Below, piece by piece: positions 15,190-24,002 of a stretch of DNA of 32,787 bases; within the stretch, counting starts at the first letter, position 1; each line of letters begins with the position of its first letter. The position numbers and the translations under genes were made by a program. Origin of the DNA: Streptosporangiaceae bacterium (lineage in GTDB: Bacteria; Actinomycetota; Actinomycetes; Streptosporangiales; Streptosporangiaceae). The stretch lies in assembly GCA_025934635.1 (NCBI GenBank), contig JAICWX010000067.1, forward strand, positions 1-32,787, in the 5' to 3' direction. The notes beneath the pieces are model-generated. The model had not been told where the DNA came from. It made no database searches and was given only the letters and a program-made list of their open reading frames with translations.

Positions 15190-16548
15190 ATGACACAGAT
15201 AGCGAGTAACGAACTTCTCTCCTCGGCGCTCACCGCCGTCGGCGCGGTCGCGGAGGTCCTGGTGCCGGGGGACGACGGCTACGCCGCGTCCGCGTCCGCC
15301 TTGTTCGCCGACGGCACTCCCGACCTGGTCATCCGGCCCCACGACGCGGCCGGGGTGGTGGCGGCGCTGCGCTACGCGGCCGGCACCGGGCTGGCCGTGA
15401 CGGTGCGGTCCGGCGGGCACAGCATGGCCGGGCTGAGCACGAGCACGGACGGCATGATCATCGACACCCGGCGGATCAGCGGCGTGCGCCTGCTGGACCC
15501 GGCGTCGGGGCGGGTCCGCGTCGGCGCGGGTGCTACCTGGGGCGCGGTCGCCGCGGCCCTGCGTCCGCACGGGCTGGGGCTGACCGCGGGGGACACCAGT
15601 CAGGTCGGCGTGGCCGGGCTGACGCTGGGCGGCGGCATCGGCTGGATGGTCCGCCGGCACGGCCTGGCCATCGACAGCCTGGCCGCCGTCCAGCTGGTCA
15701 CCGCGGACGGGCGGCTGACCGGCGCGGACGCCAGGGAGCACGCCGACCTGTTCTGGGCGCTGCGCGGCGGCGGCGGGAACTTCGGCGTCGCGACCGGCTT
15801 CGACTTCACCGCCCAGCCCGTGACCTCCGTGCACTTCGGGGAGATCAGCTACCAGGCCGGCGACCTGTCCCGGCTCATGGCGGGCTGGCGTGACCTGATG
15901 CGGGCCAGCGACGAGAAGCTGACCACGACACTCAACCTCATGCCGGCGATGGCCGGGCGACCGGGCGGCGCCACGCTGGCGTGCTGCTACGCCAGCCCGG
16001 ACGATGCTGAGGCGGCGCAGGCGCTGCGCCCGTTCCGCGCGCTCGCCCCGGTCACCTCCGACAGCATCCGGGCCGTGCCCTACGCCGAGATTCTCGAGGA
16101 CATGAGGCCGCTGCCGTCCGGGCTGCGCATGGAGCTGCGCAACGCCTTCTTCACCGAGCTGGACGACGCGCGTGTCGCTGCGGTCGGCGGGCTGGTGGCC
16201 GGCGGCGGGGCGGCGCTCTCGCTGCGCAGCCTGGGCGGCGCCGTCGCCCGCGTCAGCCGGGACGCGACCGCCTTCGCCCACCGGGACGCCGAGGTCATGG
16301 TGGCGGCCGCCTTCCTGATCCCGCAGCCCGCGCCGTCCGGCATGCTGGCGGAGGCGCTGAACCGGTGGTCACCCCTAGCGGCCCTGGGCTCGGGCGCCTA
16401 TGTCGGGTTCTCGGGCGCGGCCGGCCCCGCGGACGTCGCGGCCGCCTACCCGACGGACACTTACCGGCGCCTAGCGGCGGTCAAGCGGCGCTATGACCCC
16501 GCCAACGTATTTCGGCGCACCCATAACATCCTCCCCGCCGGGTCCTGA
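15190..16548 (+). CDS. FAD-dependent oxidoreductase, berberine-bridge/PCMH type
   Basis: This 452-residue flavoenzyme has an FAD-binding_4 domain with RSGGHSMAG, where His77 is the expected site of covalent FAD attachment. It continues with GVAGLTLGGGIGWMVRRHG and ends in the BBE motif (YDPANVFRRTHNI). The second covalent site is usually a cysteine before VGVAG; here the sequence is GDTSQVGVAG, so only single-point attachment is expected. There is no signal peptide. Such enzymes oxidise sugars, alcohols or secondary metabolites with oxygen; the substrate cannot be read. No clear ribosome site precedes ATG 15190. It converges with the crotonase gene, 25 bases apart. Confidence 0.9.
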   Translation: MTQIASNELLSSALTAVGAVAEVLVPGDDGYAASASALFADGTPDLVIRPHDAAGVVAALRYAAGTGLAVTVRSGGHSMAGLSTSTDGMIIDTRRISGVRLLDPASGRVRVGAGATWGAVAAALRPHGLGLTAGDTSQVGVAGLTLGGGIGWMVRRHGLAIDSLAAVQLVTADGRLTGADAREHADLFWALRGGGGNFGVATGFDFTAQPVTSVHFGEISYQAGDLSRLMAGWRDLMRASDEKLTTTLNLMPAMAGRPGGATLACCYASPDDAEAAQALRPFRALAPVTSDSIRAVPYAEILEDMRPLPSGLRMELRNAFFTELDDARVAAVGGLVAGGGAALSLRSLGGAVARVSRDATAFAHRDAEVMVAAAFLIPQPAPSGMLAEALNRWSPLAALGSGAYVGFSGAAGPADVAAAYPTDTYRRLAAVKRRYDPANVFRRTHNILPAGS

Positions 16549-16573
16549 CGGCCCGGTGCCACCGCCGGGGCCG

Positions 16574-17413
16574 CTACTCGTCCGTGTAATGCGGGGGCCG
16601 CTTCTCGAGGAAGGCGGTGATCTGCTCGCGGTGGTCCCGGGTGAACGTGGTCATGATCTGGGTCCGGTTCTCCAGGTCGATCCCGGCCTGGAGGCTGCCG
16701 ACCTCGAGCTGGCTCCAGGCCACCTCCTTGGTCATCCAGACGCCCATCGGGCTGTTCGCCGTGATCTCGGCCGCCGTGGCCAGCGCCGCAGCCAGCACCT
16801 CGCCGTCGGGGACGACCCGGTTGACCAGCCCGATCCGGTCGGCCTCGGCCGCATCCACCAGCCGCCCGGTCAGCAGCAGCTCGTGGGAGCGGCCGGCGCC
16901 GATCAGCCGCGGCAGCAGCCAGCTCACCCCGATGTCGCAGCCGGACAGCCCGATGCGGACGAACGCCGCGTTGAACGTCGCGGAGGCCGCCGCGACCCGG
17001 ATGTCGGCGGCCAGCGCGAGGGCGAAGCCGCCGCCGGAGGCCGGGCCGTTGACGGCGGCGATCACCGGCTGCCGCAGGTTGCGCAGCTTCGGCACCAGCG
17101 CCGCGATCCGCTGCTGCAGGTGCATCCGCGACTGGGGGGAGACGTTGGGCGTCCCCGGCCGGTGCGTGGGCGGCTCCTTCAGGTCCAGGCCGGCGCAGAA
17201 CCCCCGGCCGGCCCCGGTGATCACTACCACCCGGCCCGCCTCGTCGGCGGCCGCCTCGTCGATGGCCCGGTGCAGGTCGCTGATCAGCTCCCCGGACATG
17301 GCGTTCAGCCGCCGCGGCCGGTCCAGGGTGATGACGCGCACGCCGGGGGAGGGCTCATCGACCCGGACGGTGCGGCCGTCGCCCGGATCGGCCGGCGGGC
17401 GATCAGCGTCCAT
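16574..17413 (-). CDS. Enoyl-CoA hydratase/isomerase (crotonase) family protein
   Basis: This 279-residue crotonase has both oxyanion-hole segments (GRGFCAGLDL, residues 70-78, and GPASGGGF, 123-130) and the FVRIGLSGCDIGVSWLLPR region typical of an actinobacterial subgroup. Aligned by eye with rat mitochondrial hydratase, the two catalytic glutamates (Glu144 and Glu164) correspond to Ala131 and Phe151, so classical hydration is doubtful; an isomerase, hydrolase or lyase role is possible. The ATG shares one base with the aldehyde dehydrogenase stop (TGATG at 17411-17415). It is the last gene of the polyamine-type operon. Confidence 0.9.
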   Translation of the reverse strand: MDADRPPADPGDGRTVRVDEPSPGVRVITLDRPRRLNAMSGELISDLHRAIDEAAADEAGRVVVITGAGRGFCAGLDLKEPPTHRPGTPNVSPQSRMHLQQRIAALVPKLRNLRQPVIAAVNGPASGGGFALALAADIRVAAASATFNAAFVRIGLSGCDIGVSWLLPRLIGAGRSHELLLTGRLVDAAEADRIGLVNRVVPDGEVLAAALATAAEITANSPMGVWMTKEVAWSQLEVGSLQAGIDLENRTQIMTTFTRDHREQITAFLEKRPPHYTDE

Positions 17414-18858
17414 CAGAGCTGGATCGCGGCGGTGCGCAGGTCCGACATGCCCAGCAGCGTGTGCTTGCCGCCGATCCGGCCCCAGCCGGTGCGGCGCCCG
17501 CCGGCGCCGCCGAACGGCATGTTGATGTCCCACCAGCAGGTGCTGTCGTTCACGACCACCTGGCCCACCTCGAGTTCCTCGACGAACCGGTAGGCCCTGC
17601 TGATGTCCCGGGTGAACACCGCGGCCTGCAGGCCGAGCGGGTCGCTGTTGGCGATGCCGATCAGCTCGTCCTCGCTGTCGGCCGTGATGACCGGCACGAC
17701 CGGGCCGAACGACTCCTCGGTCGCGAGCAGGCTGTCGAGCGGGACCCGGTCGGCCACGGTGAACTCGTAGTACAGGTCGGTCGGCTGCCCGGCCCGGCGG
17801 CGGCCGCCCCGGAGCACCTCGGCCCCGCGGCGCTCGCCGTCGGCCATGTGCCGGTCCATCTTCGCGGCGACCGCCTCGTTGTTCAGCGGGCCGAGCGTGG
17901 TGCGCGCGTCGAACGGGTCGCCCAGCTGCACGACGTCGGTCTCGGCCAGCACGGCCTCGACGAAGGCGTCGTGCACGCCCCGCTCGACCAGGACCCGCTC
18001 GGTCGCGCAGCAGACCTGCCCCGAGCACAGCGCCGCCCCGTACACGGCGGCCTTGGCCGCGGCCGCCAGGTCGGCGTCGTCCAGCACGATCAGCGGCCCG
18101 TTGCCCGAGCATTCCATGATCGAGCGCCGCAGGCCCGCGCTGGCCTGGATCTTCGCGCCGGTGGCGGAGGAGCCGATGAAACCGATCGCGTCCACCCCGG
18201 GGTGGGTGACCAGGGCTGCCCCGGTCGCCCCCTCGCCGGGCAGGATGTTCACCAGGCCCTCGGGCAGCCCGGCCTCCCGCAGCACCTCCATCGCCGCCAG
18301 CACCGTGAACGCGGTGTGCGCCGGCGGCTTCACGACATGGGCGTTGCCGGTGGCCAGGCCGGGCGCGACGAACTCGGCGAACATCAGCAGCGGGTAGTTC
18401 CAGGGCGTGATGATCGCCCAGGTGCCGACCGGCCGGTAGAACGTCCACATCCGCTTGCGCGCGTCCGTCGAGGGCAGCGTCTCGCCGGTCAGGCGCACCG
18501 CGTCCTCGGCGTGCAGGTGGAACAGGGTCGCCGCCTCGGCGACGTCGTCCCGTGACTCCTGCAGCGGCTTGCCCTGCTCCAGGGTCTGCAGCCGGGCCAG
18601 CTCCTCGCACCGGGCCATGAGCGCGTCGCCGATCGCGTGGCAGACCTTGGCCCGGTCCCACACGCCCGTCCGGCCCCAGCGCCCCTGGGCCGCGCTGGCC
18701 GCCGCGACGGCGGCGTCGATGTCGGCCTGGACCGGAACCGGCACCGACCCGATGACCTCGCCGCTCCCCGGGCTGCGCACCTGCTGGCGGGCGTCGCCCG
18801 CGCCGTCGGCGTAGGACCCGTTGACGTACAGCTGGACGTCCCCCGGATGCTCGGTCAT
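17413..18858 (-). CDS. NAD(P)-dependent aldehyde dehydrogenase
   Basis: This 481-residue member of the ALDH superfamily oxidises an aldehyde to its acid. Visible features are PWNYPLL, the cofactor motif GSSATG, catalytic Glu249 (MECSGN in place of the usual ELGG) and catalytic Cys283 in GQVCCATE, with the expected 34-residue spacing. TEESFGPVVPV and NMPFGGAGGRRTGWGR complete the fold. A GGAGG site precedes ATG 18858. It follows the polyamine-type importer by 25 bases, so its substrate may be an aminoaldehyde derived from the imported amine; this is inference from context. No amine oxidase or transaminase gene lies in the operon. Confidence 0.94.
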   Translation of the reverse strand: MTEHPGDVQLYVNGSYADGAGDARQQVRSPGSGEVIGSVPVPVQADIDAAVAAASAAQGRWGRTGVWDRAKVCHAIGDALMARCEELARLQTLEQGKPLQESRDDVAEAATLFHLHAEDAVRLTGETLPSTDARKRMWTFYRPVGTWAIITPWNYPLLMFAEFVAPGLATGNAHVVKPPAHTAFTVLAAMEVLREAGLPEGLVNILPGEGATGAALVTHPGVDAIGFIGSSATGAKIQASAGLRRSIMECSGNGPLIVLDDADLAAAAKAAVYGAALCSGQVCCATERVLVERGVHDAFVEAVLAETDVVQLGDPFDARTTLGPLNNEAVAAKMDRHMADGERRGAEVLRGGRRRAGQPTDLYYEFTVADRVPLDSLLATEESFGPVVPVITADSEDELIGIANSDPLGLQAAVFTRDISRAYRFVEELEVGQVVVNDSTCWWDINMPFGGAGGRRTGWGRIGGKHTLLGMSDLRTAAIQL

Positions 18859-18883
18859 GGCGCCTCCATTTCAGGTCGCGGGT

Positions 18884-19798
18884 TCACGGCAGGACCCCCG
18901 CCGGCAGAGCGGCGGCATCCCCGGAACCGGTCCGCGCCCGGCTGCGGCGCAGCATCACGCCGGTGACGATCACCGCCGCCAGCGTGATGCCGAGCATGAT
19001 CGTGGCCAGGGCGTTGACCGCGGGCGTGAGGCCGAAGCGGACGGCCGAGTACAGCACGATCGGCCAGGTGTTGGTGGTGCCGTTGGTGAACGCCGGCAGC
19101 ACGTAATCGTCGAAGGAGAAGGTGAACGACAGCAGGGCCGCGGCCACGATCGCGGGCATCAGCCGGGGCAGGGTGACCTGGCGGAAGGTGCCCAGCGGGC
19201 CGGAGCCGAGGTCGTAGGAGGCCTCCTCGAGCACGTCGCCCATCCCGACGAACCGGGCCCGGATGATCAGCATCGACACGGACGCGTTGAACACCACCTG
19301 CCCGATCAAGATGGTGACCTTGCCCAGCGACGGGAAGCCGTGGACGTAGTTGCGGGCCTGCACGAAGAAGATGAGCGAGGCCACCGCGATGACGATCTCC
19401 GGCACCACCAGGGTCAGGTAGACCAGCGCGTCGAACGGCGCGCGCAGCCGCGGCTTCATCCGGGCCAGGGCCAGGGCCGCGCACAGGCCGAGCACGGTGG
19501 AGATGACCGCGGCCTCCGCGGCGATCTGCAAGCTGGTGACGATGGCCGGGATATAGGTGGGATCGTGCAGGCCCGCGCTGAACCAGCAGCTGGTGAAGCC
19601 GTTCCAGACGGTGATGTTGCCGATCTGGGCGGGCGGGATGGAGCAGACGCTGGACCCGTGGAAGCCGGACAGGGCGGCGGGTGACGGCTTGTTGAAGGCG
19701 AAGACCGCCATCACCAGGATCGGCAGGAACAAGAACGCGTACACCAGCACCGCCCACGCGGTGAACGCGTGCCGGGCCCCGAGCCGTCGCCTACGCAC
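18884..19798 (-). CDS. ABC transporter permease, PotC-like
   Basis: This 304-residue inner-membrane subunit of a spermidine/putrescine-type importer has about six helices and the EAA loop EEASYDLGSGPLGTFRQVTLPRL. FSFDDYVLPAFTNG is also typical of PotC. The first external loop carries roughly 20 extra residues with Cys52, and Cys71 follows, a possible disulfide pair. Start is GTG 19798, inside the last codons of the PotB-like gene (8-base overlap), which indicates translational coupling. Confidence 0.93.
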   Translation of the reverse strand: MRRRRLGARHAFTAWAVLVYAFLFLPILVMAVFAFNKPSPAALSGFHGSSVCSIPPAQIGNITVWNGFTSCWFSAGLHDPTYIPAIVTSLQIAAEAAVISTVLGLCAALALARMKPRLRAPFDALVYLTLVVPEIVIAVASLIFFVQARNYVHGFPSLGKVTILIGQVVFNASVSMLIIRARFVGMGDVLEEASYDLGSGPLGTFRQVTLPRLMPAIVAAALLSFTFSFDDYVLPAFTNGTTNTWPIVLYSAVRFGLTPAVNALATIMLGITLAAVIVTGVMLRRSRARTGSGDAAALPAGVLP

Positions 19799-20678
19799 CG
19801 AACTGCTCCTCCTTGGTGGCGACCGCGATGTACGCGATGACGAACACCGACAGCGCCACCATCAGCCCGATCGACAGGGCCGAGCCGAACGGCTGGTTCT
19901 GGGCCTGGTTGAACTGGTCGCCGATGACGTTGCCCACGAACTCGTAGTTCCCGCCGCCCAAGATGTTGGGGATGATGTACTCCCCGGTCATCGGGATGAA
20001 CACCAGCAGCGCCCCGGTGACCACGCCGGGCAGGGTGAGCCGCAGCGTGATCTCGCGGAACGCGGTGAACGGGCGCGCGCCCAGGTCGGTGGCGGCCTCG
20101 ATCAGCGTCCAGTCCATCCGCTCCAGCGAGGCGAACACGGGCAGGATGAACAGCGGCAGGTAGTTGTACACCAGGCCGACGGCCACGGCGTACTTGGTGT
20201 AGAGGATGTTGATCCCCAGGTCCTTGGCCAGGTACCCGTGGGGGTCGAGGATGATCTTCAGCGCGTACGTGCGGATGAGGAACGACGTCCAGAACGGCAC
20301 CACGACGAGCAGCAGCGCCAGCATCTTGTAGGTGCTCAGGTAGCGGGCCATCCAGTAGGCCACCGGGTAGCCGACCGCGACCGCCAGCACGGTCCCGAAC
20401 CCGGCCATCACCAGGGTACGCCCGAAGATGTTGAGGTAGAGGGACGTGGTGATCTGGCTGTACTGGGAGGTGTCGAAACCGTAACTGAGGCTGCCGAAGC
20501 CCTGCTGGGTCGCTAGCGAGAAGGCCACCAGGATGGCCATCGGCCCGAAGAAGAAGATGGCGTAGTACGCCAGCGACGGCGCGGTCAGCCACGCCGGGTA
20601 ACGCGGCTTGAACGAACGCCTCCGCCGGGTGGCGGCCGGGACGGCCGCCACCTCGGGCGTCTTGGAGGCCACCGCCAT
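19791..20678 (-). CDS. ABC transporter permease, PotB-like
   Basis: This 295-residue partner permease starts at ATG 20678 (MAVASKTPEV), which shares one base with the binding-protein stop (TGATG). It has a basic cytoplasmic tail, six hydrophobic segments and the EAA loop EAATDLGARPFTAFREITLRL, followed by FIPMTGEYIIPNILGG, a typical PotB segment. An open frame continues upstream but is only antiparallel coding of the binding-protein gene. Confidence 0.93.
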   Translation of the reverse strand: MAVASKTPEVAAVPAATRRRRSFKPRYPAWLTAPSLAYYAIFFFGPMAILVAFSLATQQGFGSLSYGFDTSQYSQITTSLYLNIFGRTLVMAGFGTVLAVAVGYPVAYWMARYLSTYKMLALLLVVVPFWTSFLIRTYALKIILDPHGYLAKDLGINILYTKYAVAVGLVYNYLPLFILPVFASLERMDWTLIEAATDLGARPFTAFREITLRLTLPGVVTGALLVFIPMTGEYIIPNILGGGNYEFVGNVIGDQFNQAQNQPFGSALSIGLMVALSVFVIAYIAVATKEEQFGA

Positions 20679-21913
20679 CAGGCCGCCTTGAACGCCGAGT
20701 AGATCTGCGTGCGGTCCTCCACCACCTGCGGGCTGACGTTGAGGATGTAGTGGTAGTTGTCGGTGTAGCTCTTGGGCACGTTGAACAGGGGGTCGTTCTT
20801 CAGGGCAGCCGGCAGCTGGTCGAGCGCGCTGGCGATCGGGATGTTGTAGTTGTGGTAGTTCATCTCGGTCACCGCGGTGCTCGGGGTCAGCAGCCAGTTG
20901 ATCCAGGCGTGCGCGGCGACCGGATGCGGCGCCGTCGCCGGGATGCACCAGTTGTCCGACCAGATCTCCGAGGCCGCGGTCGGGATGACCGCCGTCATGT
21001 CCTTCTGCTTGGCGCGGCCCTGGACGATCCGGCGGATGTCGCCGTTCCACCCCTGGCCGAGGATGATCTTGCCGGCGATGGCGTCGTCGATGTAGGCCGA
21101 GGAGTCGATGGTGGTGACGCCCTTGCGGATGGACAGCAGGAACGATTTAACCTGGCTGAAATCGGACTGCTTGGTCGTATTGGGATCCAGGCCCAGCGCC
21201 GACAGCGCGAGCGGCACGACCTCTTCCGCGCCATCGAGCAGGTTGGTCCGGCCCTTGCTCACGTACTTCGGCAGCGCCATGTAGAAGTCGTGCATGGTCT
21301 TGAGGTCATCGGTCACGATCTTGTTGTTGAAGAAGAACATCGTGATGCCGAAGTCCTTGATGACGTGGTACTCGCCGGTCGGGTCGTACGACGGCTTGAG
21401 GAACGACGGATCGAGGTTCTTCAGGTTGGGCAGCAGCGCCTGGTCCAGGCGCATCAGGGCCTTCTCCTGGATCAGCTCGGCCACCGCGTTCTGGCTCGGC
21501 GCGATGATGTCGTACGAGGTGCCGCCGGCGTGCAGCTTGGCCAGCAGCTCGTCGTTGCTCGAGTAGAACGTCTCGTGGACCGTCATCCCGGCCTTCGCCT
21601 CGGCCGGCAGCTGCTTGAACTTCGTGAACGTCGAGGGGTCGTCGTACTCCGACCAGTTATAGATCTCCAGGTGGTCCTCGAGCGGCTTGCCCGCCAGGGG
21701 ATTCGACGAGGCGGCGGGGGAGGAGGAGCCGGACTGCGTCGTCGAGGTGCTGCCGCAGGCCGCCGCGAACAGCGCCATGCCGCCCAGGCCAAGGGCCTGC
21801 CGGCGGGTGACCGGCCGGCCGGCCGCCTGCTGCACCTCGCGGTGCAGGTAGTCGAGCTTCGGCTTCATCGCGCGCGGCGCGAGGATGTTGAGCCGGTCCT
21901 TGTCTGCGTTCAT
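20678..21913 (-). CDS. Polyamine-type solute-binding lipoprotein (PotD/F-like), Tat signal
   Basis: This 411-residue extracytoplasmic receptor has an N-terminal cytoplasmic stretch of about 35 residues. A twin-arginine motif (TRRQALGLGG) and a hydrophobic run follow, ending in a lipobox (FAAAC), so it is probably exported folded by Tat and lipidated. The mature domain has the PotD-type opening LEIYNWSEYDDPSTFTKF, GTSYDIIAPSQNAVAEL and LGQGWNGDIRRI. Its ATG overlaps the ATPase stop as ATGA at 21910-21913. The ligand could be a polyamine or a related amine. Confidence 0.92.
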   Translation of the reverse strand: MNADKDRLNILAPRAMKPKLDYLHREVQQAAGRPVTRRQALGLGGMALFAAACGSTSTTQSGSSSPAASSNPLAGKPLEDHLEIYNWSEYDDPSTFTKFKQLPAEAKAGMTVHETFYSSNDELLAKLHAGGTSYDIIAPSQNAVAELIQEKALMRLDQALLPNLKNLDPSFLKPSYDPTGEYHVIKDFGITMFFFNNKIVTDDLKTMHDFYMALPKYVSKGRTNLLDGAEEVVPLALSALGLDPNTTKQSDFSQVKSFLLSIRKGVTTIDSSAYIDDAIAGKIILGQGWNGDIRRIVQGRAKQKDMTAVIPTAASEIWSDNWCIPATAPHPVAAHAWINWLLTPSTAVTEMNYHNYNIPIASALDQLPAALKNDPLFNVPKSYTDNYHYILNVSPQVVEDRTQIYSAFKAA

Positions 21914-23067
21914 GGTGCCTCCTGCTGGCCGGCGGTACTGGCGGGCGCGGTCTCACCCAGGAGCAACGGGGAGGATTCATCCCAGCTCAGAGCGATCCGG
22001 TCGCCCGGGTGGATAGAGTCGAGCGCCGGATCGGCGCTGGCGCGCTGCTCGCGCACCACGATGCTGCCGATGCCGGGCAGCTCGGTCACGATCTGTATCT
22101 GGTCGCCCAGGTACATCTTGGTGACGACCTCGGCGCCCGCCGAGTTGGCGGTTCCGGCGGCCGGGCTCAGGGTTCCGGCCACCGCCACGATGCGCTCGGG
22201 CCTGATCCCCACCCGTATCCGGGTGCCCTTGGCCGCCTGGCCGCGGCCGCGTACGACGACTCCGGCGCCGGCGTCGATGGCGAAGCCGCCGTCGGCGGCT
22301 TCGACGACCTCTCCGGTCAGGAAGTTCATGTCCCCGATGAAATCGGCCACGAACGGCGTCAGCGGCCGGTCGTAGATCACCCGCGGCTCGTCGATCTGCT
22401 CGATCACGCCGTTGGCCATGACGGCCACCCGGTCCGACATGGACAGCGCCTCGCCCTGGTCGTGGGTGACGTAGATGAAGGTGATCCCGACCTGTTCCTG
22501 GATGCGCTTGAGCTCGATCTGCATCTCCTTGCGGAGCTTGAGGTCGAGGGCCCCCAGCGGCTCGTCCAGCAGGAGCACGCGCGGCCTGTTCACCAGCGCC
22601 CGGGCCAGCGCGATCCGCTGCTGCTGGCCGCCGGACAGCGTGGTGGGCTTCTGGGCCTCCCGGCCGGTCATGCGCACCAGCTCGAGCGCCTCCCGGGCCC
22701 GGGCGTAGCGCTCGGACTTGCCGACCTTGCGCTGCTTGAGCCCGTAGGAGACGTTATCCAGCACGGACATGTGCGGGAACAGCGCGTACTGCTGGAAGAC
22801 GGTGTTGACATCACGCCGGTACGGCGGCGTGCCCACCGCGTCCGTGCCGCCGATCAGGATCTCGCCCTCGTCCGGCTGCTCGAAGCCGGCGACCAGCCGC
22901 AGCGACGTGGTCTTGCCGCAGCCGGACGGGCCCAGCAGGGACAGGAACTCGCCCTTGCGGACCTTCAGGCTGACCGCGTCGACCGCCTTGAGGGAGCCGA
23001 AGCGCTTGGTCACGGCACGCAGCTCGACGTCGTAGGCCCCGTCGCTAACAGGCGAAAGTCCGCTCAT
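21910..23067 (-). CDS. ABC transporter ATP-binding protein, PotA-like
   Basis: This 385-residue ATPase is the first gene of the six-gene operon. It has Walker A GPSGCGKTTS, Q-loop VFQQYALFPHMSV, signature LSGGQQQRIALARAL, Walker B LLLDEPLGALD and H-loop YVTHDQGEAL. A C-terminal TOBE/OB domain starts near residue 240 (IGDMNFLTGEVV). Such domains often regulate polyamine or spermidine uptake. A GAGGTGG site precedes ATG 23067. Confidence 0.95.
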   Translation of the reverse strand: MSGLSPVSDGAYDVELRAVTKRFGSLKAVDAVSLKVRKGEFLSLLGPSGCGKTTSLRLVAGFEQPDEGEILIGGTDAVGTPPYRRDVNTVFQQYALFPHMSVLDNVSYGLKQRKVGKSERYARAREALELVRMTGREAQKPTTLSGGQQQRIALARALVNRPRVLLLDEPLGALDLKLRKEMQIELKRIQEQVGITFIYVTHDQGEALSMSDRVAVMANGVIEQIDEPRVIYDRPLTPFVADFIGDMNFLTGEVVEAADGGFAIDAGAGVVVRGRGQAAKGTRIRVGIRPERIVAVAGTLSPAAGTANSAGAEVVTKMYLGDQIQIVTELPGIGSIVVREQRASADPALDSIHPGDRIALSWDESSPLLLGETAPASTAGQQEAP

Positions 23068-23216
23068 GCCACCTCATCAGACGAGTGTTAGGGGCACTGT
23101 AGGGCACTCATAACCGCCACGTCTATAAAGCTCAACCGGAACCCCAGGCACACGAAACACACCGTTAACTGGGAACACGGGACCCTGATGAGAGCGGCGG
23201 CGCCGGGAATCCGCGG
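23068..23216. promoter_or_regulatory. Region upstream of the polyamine-type operon with a GGGCACT direct repeat
   Basis: The heptamer GGGCACT occurs at 23092-23098 and 23102-23108, exactly one helical turn apart, 25-41 bases before the PotA-like start. The stretch is less GC-rich than its flanks and should hold the operon promoter. No regulator can be named. Confidence 0.35.
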
Positions 23217-23948
23217 CTAGGCCCGAAGCCACAGCCGGTAGACGATGAACGTCGGTACTCCCGCGACGGGGCCGAGATCATCCGGGAAGAGGCGCAGGGC
23301 CTCAGCTGAGGGCTGCGCCTCGGCCACCCGGTCCACCACGAACCCGGCGTCCGCGAATGCGCCGAGGACCGCCGCCAGCGGCCGCCGCCAGAACTGCTGC
23401 GTCACCTCGACGTCGGCCTTGCGCCAGGTATCGGACACCAGCTCGGTGTCGAAGTAGCCGCCCCGCTGGCCGGGGATGCCCGGCCCGAACGGGTGATCGA
23501 GGGAGATGACGGCCCAGCCGCCGGGCCGCAGCGCGGCGGCGAACGACCGCAGCGGAACGCTCCAGTCAGCGATGTAATGCAACGCCAGGGAGCAGGTGAT
23601 GCCGTCGAACGACCCGGGTTCCAGTGGCAGCGGCGCGGCCAGGTCGGCGACCAGGAACCGGCCCCGTCCGGCACAGCGGCGCCCGGCTTCCTCGACCATC
23701 CGGGGGCTGATATCGATGCCGGTGACATCGGCGCCCTGCTCCAGCAGCCACTGCGCCTGCGCCCCGGATCCGCAGCCGGCATCCAGCACGGCGGCGCCGT
23801 CCAGGTCGCCCGGTACCAGCGACCGCAGGGCAGGCCGCTCCAGGAACCCGTTCCAGGGCCCTTCGTCGGTGGTGGCTGACCAGACCGCCGCCAGCCGGTC
23901 ATATGCCTCGCGGGTCCGCTGCGTGTGCTCAGCTTGGTTATCCGGCAT
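23217..23948 (-). CDS. Class I SAM-dependent methyltransferase
   Basis: This 243-residue methyltransferase has motif I VLDAGCGSG (residues 54-62), the acidic motif II VTGIDISPRMV, the loop FDGITCSLALHYI and the post-motif RPGGWAVISLDHPF, all of the Methyltransf_11 type. Substrate unknown. A TAGGCT -10 box ends seven bases before ATG 23948 and no ribosome site is visible, so a leaderless transcript is likely. It may also be co-transcribed with the SnoaL-like gene 54 bases upstream. Confidence 0.9.
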   Translation of the reverse strand: MPDNQAEHTQRTREAYDRLAAVWSATTDEGPWNGFLERPALRSLVPGDLDGAAVLDAGCGSGAQAQWLLEQGADVTGIDISPRMVEEAGRRCAGRGRFLVADLAAPLPLEPGSFDGITCSLALHYIADWSVPLRSFAAALRPGGWAVISLDHPFGPGIPGQRGGYFDTELVSDTWRKADVEVTQQFWRRPLAAVLGAFADAGFVVDRVAEAQPSAEALRLFPDDLGPVAGVPTFIVYRLWLRA

Positions 23949-23955
23949 TCAACCG

Positions 23956-23961
23956 AGCCTA
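23956..23961 (-). promoter_or_regulatory. Probable leaderless -10 box (TAGGCT) of the methyltransferase gene
   Basis: TAGGCT on the minus strand fits TAnnnT, seven bases before the ATG. The spacing places transcription start at the start codon. Confidence 0.5.
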
Positions 23962-24002
23962 GCGAGCGGCGTCGCGGTCGTGTAGCCATTAACGGCTGGC
24001 CG

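Noticed and set aside
16574..18661. 695-codon reading of the crotonase as a fusion with upstream sequence
   Set aside because: The upstream part is only the aldehyde dehydrogenase gene read in another frame. The crotonase starts at 17413 with a TGATG coupling.
19791..21050. 419-codon reading of the PotB-like permease
   Set aside because: The extra N-terminal part is an out-of-frame translation of the binding-protein gene. Permease similarity begins at 20678, where the ATG overlaps the stop.
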